Source: Ptiloglossa arizonensis (Eukaryota; Arthropoda; Insecta; Hymenoptera; Colletidae). From it: a stretch of DNA of 64,000 bases. Shown piece after piece: positions 49,575 to 62,324 of the stretch (positions are counted from its first letter, which is position 1; each line of letters starts with the position of its first letter). A program made the translations under genes and the position numbers. The notes beneath the pieces were generated by a model. The model was given only the letters and a program-made list of their open reading frames with translations, searched no databases and was not told where the DNA came from. Location: contig NC_135055.1 in the NCBI RefSeq assembly GCF_051014685.1, forward strand, positions 6,684,001 to 6,748,000, given 5' to 3'.

Positions 49575-52500
49575 ACGTGTCCAGGACCGAGAGGAAGGTT
49601 GTCTCTCTCGAGTTCCTAGCCGATTATCGTTGCACGTTTGTTCTTTCTCAAACGCGGTGGAGCTGATTGCCGCTACTAACTCCGTCTTCGTATTCTCAAA
49701 ACGAACGCGTTCGAAGGAGAACAGCTCTTATTGCCGAACAAAGGCATCGATGATGTTACTGGACGATGGATCACGCACAACGTTTCACCACCGTGATCGA
49801 AACGTAGCCGTTCTTAAGGCTCGAAGAAGACATGACAGCACCGTATTCGCACTCTGTCACACACCGCAGTCCCCTGGCGACGTTCGCCTGGCCTGCCTCC
49901 TTCCTGTCTTTCCTCTACCCCTCACTTCTTCCCTAGGTCTGACGTGTGTGACGCCATCTTATCGCACTTGGATTTTCTTTGAACCTCCTGACCGAGCATC
50001 GAGTACTGCTTCTATCACCGCTTCGGCCTTACCACTAGTTTACGTGCCTACCCAATATATATCGTTCTACACTTATCTCGACGAATCCAAAATCGAGCTG
50101 TTAAGTCGCGTTTCCAAATTTTCCAACGTTTCTTCTTTCTCCGCGTTAAAAGCGGACTGCTATTGGTGGATACCGGTGGGGACGGAAAACTCGGACGAAT
50201 AGCAGCGCTAGATGAGAAGACTGACATCCGTTCTTTCTTTCTATATAAAACCATGCCCGAGGAAAATAGTAAGAGAGAAATCACGGAAACTCCCTTTACC
50301 GGATGCAAGTGTCATTCTCTTATCTTCCAGACAGCACTATCCACGACCTCGACGCTCCCAAGCGTTCAGTGAGTTTTATTAATATTACCAAACATTCCTT
50401 AAAATCATGTTTGATACATCTGCGATTGAAACCTTTTTAATTATAAATTCTAGAACACACTTTCCGTTTCTTGCAACAATGTTTTATTAATAATCATGAT
50501 TTGAGATACTCTCGAATTGTTGTTTTACTTTTATTTATTACTAAAAGTTTTGTGTATTGCAGTTTTTTGGTTACATTTATAAAAAGACATACTCTCACGC
50601 CAGAGATATAAAAAGCACACTGAAAAATATTTATCAAATGGTTTATTAGGTTCAAAATATGTTTCATTGGCAATGCTCGCAATTTTAGTCGCTATTTTCG
50701 AAAGAAAGAAATTATATTGAGTCATTGAATGTTGCACAAAACCTACACTACTCGTTTCGTGCATGCAGATCAACTGCAGAAAATTGCTCATCACATGTAA
50801 ACACTGCATAAAATGCGTATCCTTAAAATTGATCAGGAAAGAAAAATCAAGAGAGACATGCTTAACAGGAAATTAGATTTTTAAATATACGTCGCGTATT
50901 TTCATTCAAGCATTTCTTTTTTCCTTTGCATTAAGGAAAAGGAGTAAAATACCGCAAGAGAGAGATAGCGGCAAGAAGCGCACATAAGTTTAATATTCCT
51001 TTTTCACCATCGAAGGGCGTAACCGTGCTTTTCTGAAAAACCGGAAGCGCATATTGCTGCCGTATCTTGCTGTTTACACAGCATGAAAGTGTACATAACT
51101 GAACGATGCATCACTTTACGTAGTATTTGGTGACGAATGGTAGTCATTAGTCAGTGAGGGTTAATTCTGATCAATTTATTAGACAATCATGCGCTTTCAA
51201 TCATAACCTAATTTAGAACAAAGCAATAAGATTATTTTAAATAAGTAGTAGCGAACTCTTGTTTAAAGAAAAGTGTATTTTATGTAATGTGTTATTAGAA
51301 AGTTTTATGAACTACAGCATTTATTAAAAAAATATATAGATTGGAAAGCAAAATCAATCAATGGTTTTAATTACATAAACGGATAAATGAATTGGGTTTC
51401 CATTGCGACAATGTTGAATCAGCTGTCATTGAATGCACAGAACAATGTCTCTGGTTCTCGAAATGCACGTGCACTTATCGTTATGCTTATCGATGATTTT
51501 CTTTAGTATTGCTAATTGGGACATTGCCAAAACTTTGTTCCCACTTCAAATGTGTAATACGTAATTCGTATAATTTGCGACTCCTTGTCGTTCATTCACC
51601 GTGAAAAACGTAATCAGTGCGTGTTGCGGCGCAATGAAAAAAATCGCACGAACGAAAAGTTATCGAGGTTGTCTGCAACAAACGAGGAAACTGTCGATTA
51701 GGCTTCATGAAACTTCATTCAAGGCTATTAAAATATAGTGTATACGATGAGGTGGAAACTAGTTTAAGGTGTCATTTTTTCTTGTTCCACAATAAATTTT
51801 TCTATTTAAACATTTACAATGTACATTTTTAATTTCAATCAACCGATTTCCCTCTTATTCTATAATGATAATAAGTCTATAACATTTTTACCTAATTAAT
51901 CTTTATCCAAAAGTTAACAAGATTAACGAAATGTAATATTAGAAATTTAAGACGAATTCAAATTAATTGAATACATCGGAAGCTAAGATTATTAGCGACG
52001 CAATGTATATAACCTAAATAGATTACACAAAATCAAAAACATAGAAATATTTGTAGGAATAAATAAACATATAATAATAATAAACAATGATAAGAAAATG
52101 CATTTAATCATCATATGAATCAATTAATAGGGAAAATATAGGAAAGGTCTTCTATAACTTTGTTTATTGTAGTTTAATTCTCGATTTTTAATTGTAAATG
52201 TAATATAGTAGTTTAAGTTAGCATTAATAAGTAGCTAGCAACTTCAGTGTAAGTTATCGATCACAGACATATCGAGAGACAAAGGATTATTATCATTTAA
52301 AAAACATAAAGTTATCAGCTATACTTCGTATTCTCACGTAAAGTTACAACGACCTTTATGAGCGGACAATGACCTCTGATAATTTCAATAACATAAACAG
52401 TGTTACGATTAGAGTTTCGTCATCGTACGATCTTTTTCGTAACTAATTTCGAACGCGACCACTCTGCAGATAAGGAGGTTTGTCATGGAAAGAGAATTAC

Positions 52501-53217
52501 CGATCGAGGAACTTATTCAAACATAACCTAAATATCAAAACAAGTAAACAAAGCGAAGAGAAACTCAATTTTTAGGTAGCGTCACAGTAAAATTCAATTT
52601 TCACACAATGCAATAATTATTTCGAATGTTTCGATTTGAAGCATTTTACACAAGTGTTTCTTTATAAAGTGTTGAAACTTTAAATTTTCAAAATCTGACG
52701 GATTTAAACATCGAAACTGATATAATAATAAAATAATGAAAGGCTTAAATTAATTTGATACTGCAGTTGCATGAAATCTAGGCATTGCTCCTACAAACTA
52801 AAACGGTACGAGGTAAAGAGAAATCGTCCACTCGAATCACTTATGACGTGACAGTATGCCTTACGCGGACACATTGTTATTATTGGTCGTGTGAGCAAAT
52901 CCACCACATGATAAGGAATACGAACGAAACAAAACACGAACGCATTTGACGATGAGATGCGTTCACGAACTCTATCATTGCATCTCTGTCGTTCCTCATT
53001 ATACAGTAAACTTCTACACTTGCCCAACTTAGTCAATAATGACAATGTGTCTGTAAAATGTATAGCTGTCACGTGAAAAGTAATGCGAGTATATTGTTCT
53101 CCTTTTCCCCATGTCGGTTTAGCTTGTAGGATCACTGCCTAGGACTAGTGCGGTTACGATAATCATGTTTCGCACTGATTGAGTGAGAAATTGATTAATA
53201 ACTGACTGAGCAAATTT
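49575..53217. other. Rap2 upstream DNA and intergenic DNA before scramblase
   Basis: 49575-50350 is relatively G+C-rich and probably contains Rap2 5' UTR and promoter. The 248-codon plus-strand frame at 49456-50202 runs antisense to the Rap2 start and leader and has low-complexity composition. 50350-53217 is AT-rich without recognisable genes. No confident regulatory motif was identified for either gene. Confidence 0.45.
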
Positions 53218-56200
53218 ATGTTGAACTTAGATGAGAGAAATATGACTTCTTCGTACTCTGGAACACAACTATCGCCGTATTCACCCTCTTCGCCAATGCA
53301 GTTGATTGCAACTCCACCGGCACCCGGTGCATTTTTGGTGCCACAACCTGATATGCCGATGATACCGCAAGGTAAAATATTTATACATTTATTATTTTTA
53401 CTTACCCGTAACTGTTATATCAATTTCGACCTTTTCTGTAGAAAGGTTGAAAATTTGACATATTATTTCACAAATAAAAATTCGAAATACATCCATCAAC
53501 GATCTTTAATGAAGTAATACTACGTGCAGTCTCATTCTGTAAATATTTATTTAAAAAGATTAATTGAACGATCAATTTACGATTGTGCATTATATCAATG
53601 TCATTTTATATCCACGTAAAAAAAAAAAAAATCGAAAAATATGTGAACTAAACTTAATACGTACATAATTCAAGTGAACCGGACAACTTAATTCCAGTTC
53701 ACGTTTACGACTTTCGCAAAAATTTAATACATACATATGCAACACTTTCACTGCACGATGATTTACCACGCGAATGATCACTTAACTGACTGCTGTATAT
53801 TATAAGCATTTTAATTTAATTTTCGTCGAATACATGGGTAAATTAAAAGTTGAGTTAAAATGTTTCGCTTATCGCTTATCACCTTCCAGAATTTATATGT
53901 CGTATCAGATTCCCTCGAGATTACTTTTTAAATACCGCGTTCTTGATAACTGGAAACTTGTTTGTACCTAACATATATTCAACAAGTACGGATCAATTGT
54001 TTGAACAATCTTATAATGTGACGAAATTTAATGCTTGAATTTAGCACCTTTTCCTACATAAGTTGGTAGAAAATGTTTTTGCTAAATGGTTACTCTCGCT
54101 ACGTTGTTAGATCATGACGAATCCGTGCACAAACCGACCATTAAACCCCAAACCTTTTAACATTCTGTTAACTCGCTAAACGTTTTCGAAAATTCCCAAA
54201 TCCTTAGGTAGTTACCTCGAGGCTGAATTTATCAGTTAGTAATATTATCTGGGTTCGTAGTACACGAGAGACGAACGGCTCGTAAACGGGCCACGATACG
54301 GTCGCTGTTTGCCAAGTAACGATCAGTAAGTAGATAATAGTCGTCTTCGTTGATGGAAGCGTCACGTATGCCGGATAAGTGCCATCCAGTTTCGTGTTCC
54401 CATAGCTCGGTTCACCCTCTTATCAGCAGTAAATATACTTGTGCTGCTCCGTGCAACAGGAACCGATCGAGATCGAAGCCAAACAAACTTGTTTCGAGCG
54501 TTTTGTGTCGTGAATCGGGAATTTCGCCGAGATTTACGTGTGTCGCTGTTTTAGACCATTGGTTATCCGTGATCTGTTTGTGTTGTTTGAAACGTGTCGT
54601 CCAAACGGATTCGTTCGTGCGCTATTCTCGGTGACGTTTTTCTTTCATTTATGTTTTTCATTTTTCTTTTATTTTTTTTTTTCTTTTCTTTTGAAAATCT
54701 AAACTTTTTGTCCGTGAAATTGCAGAATAAATTAATCCAAGATTTTCATTGTTCCAAGAGCGCGTTAATGTTTAAGGTAGCCAATTCTTTCACTATTAAT
54801 ACGTCTCGAATCTCAGCATCCGATATTTGCTTTTATTATGGATGGACACAAGATTCGAAGTTAGGGTCAGAGTTGTTAGACGATTACTGCACTCCCTGTG
54901 TCTCGATAAATGGCTCCTCTGATATGAACATTCCGTTCACAATGAGGCATCTTTTTATCAATTTTTTTTATCTCATTTCTTCCCCGGCACGGTTCAAACG
55001 TTATACATAAATAGTCGTGTAAAAATAAAATTGTCATGGACAAGCGCGGTTGGTTTCTGTATCCTGGAACAATTGCATCGAATAATTTTTTTCTAGATTT
55101 CGATGAAAATCGATTGGACACGAAAATTGTGAATCGTTTCGCGGCAAGATAAACAAAATGTCTCGTTTAAAAGAATGAATGAACATTTTTTTTCGATGTA
55201 ACGTTTTCGTAACAGCAATGAGAACAAAAACGACAGTTACTCGTGCAAAGTTACACGTTGAGGTGATTCATACTTAATTAACGGTGTACGAAGATTAAAT
55301 AATATTCTGACCAATTTGCGAAACAGCGCGCGTCTAGCCGGACGTGCGTCGGCGGATCGACAATTTGCTACCGACGAAGGGTTATAATAGTGTTGCATAA
55401 AATTTTGTTTCTATGAATGCAACGTTTGCAGTGTAATTTCAAGCGTTTGATATTTATAGTTAGCACAATAAAATAAGTATACTGGTCCATTCTTAGCTGT
55501 ACGTTAATGCATCAAAGCAGGCCTGCTAAACTTATTTCATAACGGTTAAAAATATTTTAAAGGGCTTTTTTCGGCCATACCAACATTAAGTGTAAAATAA
55601 GAAAAATAAGTAATAAAAAGGCGTAGCTACACGAAGGAAACAATCTTTTTTTTTTGAAAATACTTGAAACCGCAAGTACCAAAATATAAAGATTTGGTAT
55701 TGAATTTGGACGAACGTTATTATCAAATTTGAAGAAAGAGATTAATTAGTTTACTTTGAACTTTCAAGTGTTTTGGTATTCATCATTATTAAATAAGCTG
55801 TTCTAAATGATATAAAATGTTTAATACTTTATTTTATCGATAGAAGACATGCAATTGTGTAACATTTATTTTTGAAAATTGTATTAGATTACTGGCATGC
55901 ATAAAATACATACAATTTACAGTTAGTTAAAAGAAGGATTTTATGTATTAAAGAATTAAGTTTATTATTTTGTTTATCTTCCAAAATAAAACAATCGTTC
56001 CGATCACCTATTTTTCGATCGAGAACACCATTTGTTTTGTACGGCTTAGTAATTATTTACTTTTATTTGTATTAAAACTTATACAAAGTTTTGAAGATGA
56101 CAAAGACGAAATTTTATTTAGAAAATATGTATACAGAATATAGATAAAAAGGAAATAAGAGAAAGCAAACGCTGGAGATTCAGATTATTCTAATACTCCC

Positions 56201-59200
56201 TACTGAACGGTTGGAAAATTTTCATCCTAAGGGGAATATTCATTGTTTCTTTATCTAAGAAGATAACGTGGTAAAGCAGGGCAGTCCAAAGAAGTAAATG
56301 TGTCCTCGGAAAAGTACACACGTTTTATCATTTTGTCGAGTTGGAGAAACTTGAGAAAACAACTGATCGTTAGAGTGCATCAAGTGCTACCAATAGTATA
56401 CTGCAACGCGACTTCAGTGACATTAATACGTTGAATAAGATCACAGGACATACATATGTATTATGTATTAGAAACGCTGAAGTTGCTGCGCAAAAATTCA
56501 AACTTGTCGGACTATATCGGGATTTATATGAAACTAATAAAAACAAACGAAATAAATAACTTAGCTGTGGTCATTACGCAAATTTTCTAACAAGTTCTTT
56601 GAAAAAAAAATTTTTACCCCGAGAAGTGGTGTTCGTTCCTGTCGCGTTGATAGTTATGAGAGTTTACGAGTGAATTTATTCGCGAATTGCGTGACACGCA
56701 TGAGTGATGGAGTCTGAATATTTTGAGACTTCCTGGAAGGCAAAGGTGCAACAAATTCGAAGACGGCTTCGTTCTTTGTTCAGGGATACTCTAAAGAGAT
56801 ATCAATCAAAGACGAAGGGTTACACCAGATTTCTCACGGATGAGGAGAAGAGGTAATTCTCATCGATACACTCGTTTTTTGATTGAATTTGAAAATAAAT
56901 TTGACTGTTTTTTAAATCGAGCATTTCGCAAACAATCCCGTAGATAAGTATAGAAATATTAATATTGGTATTCTTTTTTATATTCTACCAGTTCGATAAA
57001 AAGAATGATCGTGTCATTACATTTTTAAATATTGTGTACGATTTTAAATCGAAGAAAATTGAACAGAAGAAAGTTTCTTTATTTAATAATAAATTTACAT
57101 ACTAAATGTTCAATCTTTCCGGAAAACGTAAACTACATTTATTTTGCTACATTTATTTGGACTAATATTATGATATTTTTGTTTTTATTTTAGGTGGTTG
57201 GTTGCCACCGAATACAACTTGTCCACCCGGCTTGGAGTCCCTTATTCTCCTTGATTACTTATTTGTGCGGCAAAGCGTTGAATCGATCGATGGTTAGTTG
57301 CATTTAATTTAGTATAGAATTTAATACAATTAGATACGTTTAAATATCTAGTGCCAGTTTTCTTTCGACACGAACGAAATTTAATTACACGCGTAAAGTA
57401 AACCTTTACGTGTTATAATACGCCGTTAAAATGAAGTATTTACTACGTATCTAATGAAACTACAAACAGGAATCATTTTTTCGGATATTAGAGTTGGGAA
57501 GAAAGAATTTCTCGACAGCTGGCAGAGCTCAGCGGGTACAGCATTTGCTTAGCAACCGGAAGGATCGGTTTTTTCCTTGCTACAGAAATAGTGTGCGACT
57601 ATAGTATATTCCACGAGATAGACGATAAGTGGATCCAAACAAAACCACGTGACCGCAACAGGCCCGTATTGGCAGGAGGCTGTCCCCTGAATACATACAA
57701 ATTCAATAGAATTTCATAGGATCTATGCATGTGGCATCCCTAGTTAGAGCGTCGTGTCGGCACGTGACTAACTCTGTTTACATCCAACTTTATCGTCTTA
57801 TGAGACATACTATAACTTGACAAAGTAGAACTTCTTGATAGTATTATCGTTGTGCTATAATAAGAATTAACAGATCTGTTAAATGGTGTTGCAGCATTTA
57901 TCGTTGTAAATAACCGCGGAGAACACATATTTTACATCGAGGAACAATTAGGAATATGTGGACGTTTATGCCTAAGTTCTCACGGTAGCTGTGAGTTTCA
58001 AGTGATCGACATTAATAGAAGAGAAGTCATGCGCATGATTCGTCCCCAAAGATGCGATAGTTGCTGCTGTCCTTGCTACTTGCAGGTATTTCCCTTTTTC
58101 GTGTCAAAGAAAGGACGAGACGCAGCTGCTGCGACCGTGATGAAAACAATCGAGCGTGTAACGGAAATATCAGTGTGCCCAATCAATTATCGGTTCAGGT
58201 TAAAATTTTATCGACTAGAATTTTGCCATCTTCAACGAAGTCTAATGATTGAATTTCAAATCAAAGGAGTCAGTTAAATAACATTTTCCATCCTTCGGGC
58301 GTTGTTTTTATTTCTATCTTTTTACGTAAAAGTACTTTCTTTCTAACAAGGGCTGGGTCACGGAAGAACGAAGTTGCGAACCACTGCAGGTCGTACTCGT
58401 TCGTTCAACCGTCGAATGATATTCCTTTTCATTTACCTATCATTTGTTTGCATTAGAACCAATCTTCGTCTTCGTTGTTAGCGGAATAACCTTGCACTAT
58501 TTTTTGTTGTATCGTTTCCTTTCACGTGTCTCTGCATATCGGTAGCGTTTTAGTTTCTCCTAACAGTTGCGGTACGTTAACGTGGTACAATCATAATTCA
58601 TTTCGACAGCAGTACCGCGTAGGTACTCAATCGGTTCATGAAGGACACGTCCGTTCGCGTTACCGTAATTGCCTCTTTATTTATGACGGTCAATAGATAC
58701 CGTTCGCAAAACGTTCGGTTGGGTTTCTTCAACATGCGACGCACACACAACGCGCGAACTTTCTTCACACGTGCGCACCATCTGCGACGATTACCATTGA
58801 CGAAAAGTTATTCAGCCCATCGGGAAGGCTGGTCACGTTCGGTGCTCTTTGAACAGCACCGTTCACTGACGTTTTCAGGCACGTTGCTTTCAACCACGTT
58901 GAAAATTCCGACTATTTTGAACTCATTCCAGGCTGGTCACAAACAAAATCCTTTGATAAATACCGCTCTGATCATTGACGTTCTCAAGAGCACTATAGGC
59001 GATTATGTTCCTTTTGCAAACATTATTCTATGTTGAGAGCAAGTAAATGTAATTAATACTTCGCTTTGGTGAACTCTAATAAAATAAAATAAATGTGTTA
59101 ATTAAATTCGATCCGCAGCATCGAGCGGTCAATTTCGATTAGTACGCATTAATGTTGCGCAACACGTAACCGTCAGCAGCAATTGGGAATCGCGCTGAGT

Positions 59201-59952
59201 AGTAAAAATTTTTGTTCACATTTTTTATACGTGCAAATTTTTAGAATTTCGTAGTTAGTTGCTCAACGACCTCAACTGGTTAATTTACGATGCTTCGAGA
59301 TACGATGGAAGTTGTTGATATTATTTCCGTATGCGCGCGATCGTCGATAATGTAGTAATTGCACTAGAATGTATCTTAGGAGCTATATAATTATTTCAAA
59401 TATTACTTTAAGACTTATCATCGAATTGGTGTATTTTTAGGAGCTAGAGGTGTATTCCGGTAATATATTGCTTGGTTCAGTGTTGCAAAACTGGAGTCTT
59501 TTGCAGCCTTCGTTTTCGATTCGCAACGCCCCCGGAGAAACTGTTTTAATTATAAAAGGACCGCGGTTTTGGTGTTGTGAAGGCAAAATATTCAAGGTAG
59601 AACTTTGTTAATCGTAATAACACTGGTTATACATTCTACTTAATTAGTAAATCACTTTCCACCTTGTTTTATTTTCTATCTCTGTAGGTAAAGTCTACGG
59701 ACGGTCAATACAGAGTTGGAGTCATTAAGAATGAATGGGCTGGATTCATTAGAGAAGTTTTTACAAGTGCTGATGATTTTGGTATCAGTTTTCCCATTGA
59801 TCTGGACGTTAAGATTAAGGCTGTGTTGCTTGGTGCCTGTCTCCTGATTGTAAGACATTTGTTGCATGTATCTTTCCAATATATTACCAATAAATTTTTT
59901 GGTGTATTTATAATTGTGTATGTTTCAGGATTACATGTACTTCAATAAATAA
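53218..59952 (+). CDS. Phospholipid scramblase, six coding exons
   Basis: Calcium-responsive membrane protein of the PLSCR family (Drosophila scramb1/2 relatives). Exons 53218-53371, 57194-57292, 57874-58085, 59441-59596, 59688-59849 and 59929-59952 join in frame to 268 residues. A proline-rich N-terminus (SPYSPSSPMQ, PPAPGAF, MPMIPQ) is followed by WLPPNTTCPPGLESLILLDY (family: P..CPPGLEYL), the Cys cluster RCDSCCCPCYLQELEVYSG, LGSVLQNWSLLQPSFSIRN, a GPRFWCCEGKIFKVKS stretch, WAGFIREVFTSADDFGISFP, LDVKIKAVLLGACLLIDYMYF (the single C-terminal transmembrane helix preceded by the calcium-binding-like DADNFG region). The third exon's acceptor is uncertain: 57874 adds seven residues and fits family length better than 57895. 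Another Met at residue 9 (53242) is an alternative start. Intron 1 is 3.8 kb and may contain alternative first exons. Confidence 0.92.
53372..57193. other. Scramblase intron 1
   Basis: 3.8 kb. The part at 54230-55400 is less AT-rich with many CpGs and could be an internal promoter or enhancer; frames of 94 and 138 codons there (54350-55010) show no family features. An exon-like reading frame begins at 56707 and is listed separately. Confidence 0.45.
56707..56852 (+). other. Exon-like ORF in scramblase intron 1 (possible alternative first exon)
   Basis: ATG at 56707 opens a protein-like frame of 49 codons, MESEYFETSWKAKV... continuing with a strongly basic helix (QQIRRRLRSLFRDTLKRY) and TDEEKR, ending exactly at a donor-like AG/GTAATT (donor at 56853) two bases before an in-frame TAA at 56854. 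If spliced to the scramblase exon at 57194 it would be in a different frame and stop after about 20 more codons, so it cannot encode the scramblase N-terminus that way. It may be a leader exon with a small upstream ORF, part of another transcript, or chance. Confidence 0.3.
57515..57590 (+). pseudogene. tRNA-like relic in scramblase intron 2
   Basis: TGGCAGAGCTCAGCGGGTAC (57520-57539) resembles a tRNA A-box/D-arm, followed by AGCATTTG and, 30 bases on, CGGTTTTTTCC in place of the B-box GGTTCGANNCC. The acceptor stem does not pair and the B-box is broken, so at best this is a tRNA-derived fragment. Confidence 0.2.
58086..59440. other. Scramblase intron 3
   Basis: 1.36 kb without coding signal. 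The open frame at 58638-59036 (132 codons) is CpG-rich and has no family resemblance. Nothing else seen. Confidence 0.4.
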
Positions 59953-61952
59953 TCTATAGTTTTATATGGACGAAAACTTTTCGCGTTAATGTATGACATG
60001 TGTGCAAAAAAAACTTTAAATAATAGGTATAAATATGTTATCAGATGTTTTCACTTCCTTGCTGTTTTTGCAGATCAGATTTATTTTTGGAAGTTTAAAA
60101 GGGTATTCTAGTGCGATATACCGTATTTGCTAACATTTTTTAGTACTTTTTTATACAAAAAATATAAAATATTTTGCAGTAAAGTTTGAAGTTATATTAA
60201 TATATGTTTTGGTTGTAAATAGTTTCATCATTGAAAAAAAGTTAAAATTAACGATACTGTGTATCCTTGTCCATAGTCGCTTTAGTAAGAATATTGCCTC
60301 ACGGTGTCAGTGATTTTGGATCTCTTGCTTATTGAAATTGGAAATACAAAACATATTTCTGGTTAGTATAAGCGTAGTTATAGCAGAAAACAAAACAAAA
60401 GAAAAATGGCTATTATTAAAAAAGTGGCGATTCTTTAAGTTTTAATTATCGATTTTTTACATTTTTTTTTAAATGTATGGGACTGAAAAATGCAAATGAG
60501 AAACAATTATGTTTCATATAATGAAACTTTTACTTACGATTAATCTACTAAGCCCAGACCATGAAGAGGATTTTCTTTTTTTTTCAAAAACCTCCTGTAG
60601 AATATTTTTTTTCTATTGTCCTTTCCAGCTGTAGTTTGAGTGTCTTTGAATTTTCTCTTTTTCTATCTTTCAGGATGGGCATGAGTCATTATGCTTCCCT
60701 TTTGTTTCATCTCTCTACAAGATTAAATATAATTTTCACACTTTAAATTAAAATTTACATTTTTACTAACATGATAAAGCGTTTGGTATAATTCGTTGTA
60801 CCCTGAATAATATGTTGATTTGCTAACAGTTGATGTTCCTTTATGGAATGAGAAAAATCCATAAATTCAACCTAAATGCAAACCTTTAGAAACAAGAGTT
60901 GAGCAGAGTCTAGGAGGAACATATTTGCCAGTAACAGTGCCATTGATAGTTCTGTGTTTTAAACAACTATAATTTTATTATTTTTAGGAATTTGGACATA
61001 AGTTCTTACACACACATTTTTGAAAGCATATTTTTCAAAAAAATTAAATAAAAAGAAATTGATTTCCTCAACGGTCTTCACACTAAAATCCCCTATTAAA
61101 AGAGTAGAATGTTTTTGTATTTGTAAAATTAAGATGCGATTAATATGTAAAAGTTTTCAATGGAGGATGACCAAAGTCACTTCTGTACATTATCAAATCC
61201 TGTAAACGTTATGTTAAAATTTAGCATAATATTTTTACAGCTGTATGTACAATAACTAACTCCTAAAGCGTACAAAGTTTACAATGAACTTAATACGCGG
61301 ACATTATTAATTGTAATTCCTTATTTCTGCATTTGACACTGTTGAAGTAACGTTCAATAATTTATAATAACCCGTGTTCAGAATCTCGCATATAAATACG
61401 TTTTTTTACAGTCTTCAGAAGACTGACATATCTTAACTGTCACAAGTATGAAGCGTGATATTTATAAATCTTCGACTCATTCTGTGATGTATAGTTAATG
61501 TAATTGTATGTGGAGGAAAAGATAAACCAACTCTCGTGGAAGCAATGTATAAATTTATACTTACGATAATGTTGTGCCATGATCAAAGTAGTGGGCGATG
61601 TATGTTCGATTGTAGTATATTAATTATTTTAAGTGCATATTGAATATTGATCTGGTACTCATTAATTGTTTACAATTACATACATTTTGTATTTAAATAT
61701 TGAAAATACTACTTTTCTAATATTTTTGTGAATTTTATAAAGGGCATTAATAATTAGAAAATCTTTACTCAGTCCATAATATCATGGTGAAAAAAATATA
61801 TTTTTGATGATTATTACACACTAAATATATGTGTTTTACATACACGGTAAAATTTGTTTCATTAATGGAATGATATATATTTAATAAATAAAAATTTCAT
61901 TTTTGGTTTAATAATTTGCTTGAAAAAAGAAATTAGGCAGTGAAATAGTGTA

Positions 61953-62324
61953 GCCATCTAGCGGTAAATGAAATGAACTAATTTTAAACCGTTTTTTAAC
62001 GCCGCCAACGGGAAAATGGCCAAGTTTGTAGAGAAATGATTTCCATTTTTCATACTAGGTGACGCCACTAAGTTCTATTCACTGATGTTGCATATTTCAA
62101 ATTCATTTTTTCTTTATAATCATGTATATACATATAGTTTTCCTTTATATAAACCATACTCCACATTAAATTAATATGCGTTAATCATACATAATATAAA
62201 AAGAAAAAGTGCAATAATCTACAGAATTGGTAAACAGAAGTTTTCCTACAAACCTGGCCATTTTTTTGTGGGCGGTGTTAAATTAAGGTTTAAAATTAGT
62301 TCAAGTTGCTCTCCACTAGATGGC
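61953..62324. repeat. Inverted repeat with arms of about 75 bp and CTCF-like ends
   Basis: The left arm (61953-62027) begins GCCATCTAGCGG and runs through TGAACTAATTTTAAACC, TTTAACGCCGCC and AAAATGGCCAAGTT. The right arm (62250-62324) is its inverted copy, ending CCACTAGATGGC, with the same blocks in reverse (GGCCATTTTTTTG, GGCGGTGTTAAAT, GGTTTAAAATTAGTTCA). About 80% of arm positions appear to match. The 222-bp spacer is AT-rich and non-coding. Confidence 0.85.

Noticed and set aside
49456..50202. 248-codon plus-strand ORF opposite Rap2
   Set aside because: It begins inside the antisense of the Rap2 coding sequence, reads through the CCT repeat as poly-proline, and has no recognisable domain. 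G+C-rich DNA with few stops explains it.
51150..51180. AGTCAGTGAGGGTTAA resembling the right end of the CAND1 intron element
   Set aside because: No matching inverted left end with TTAA was found within 1 kb, so it may be a solo fragment or chance.
52791..53135. 114-codon minus-strand ORF just upstream of scramblase
   Set aside because: No recognisable motif and it lies in the probable scramblase promoter or leader.
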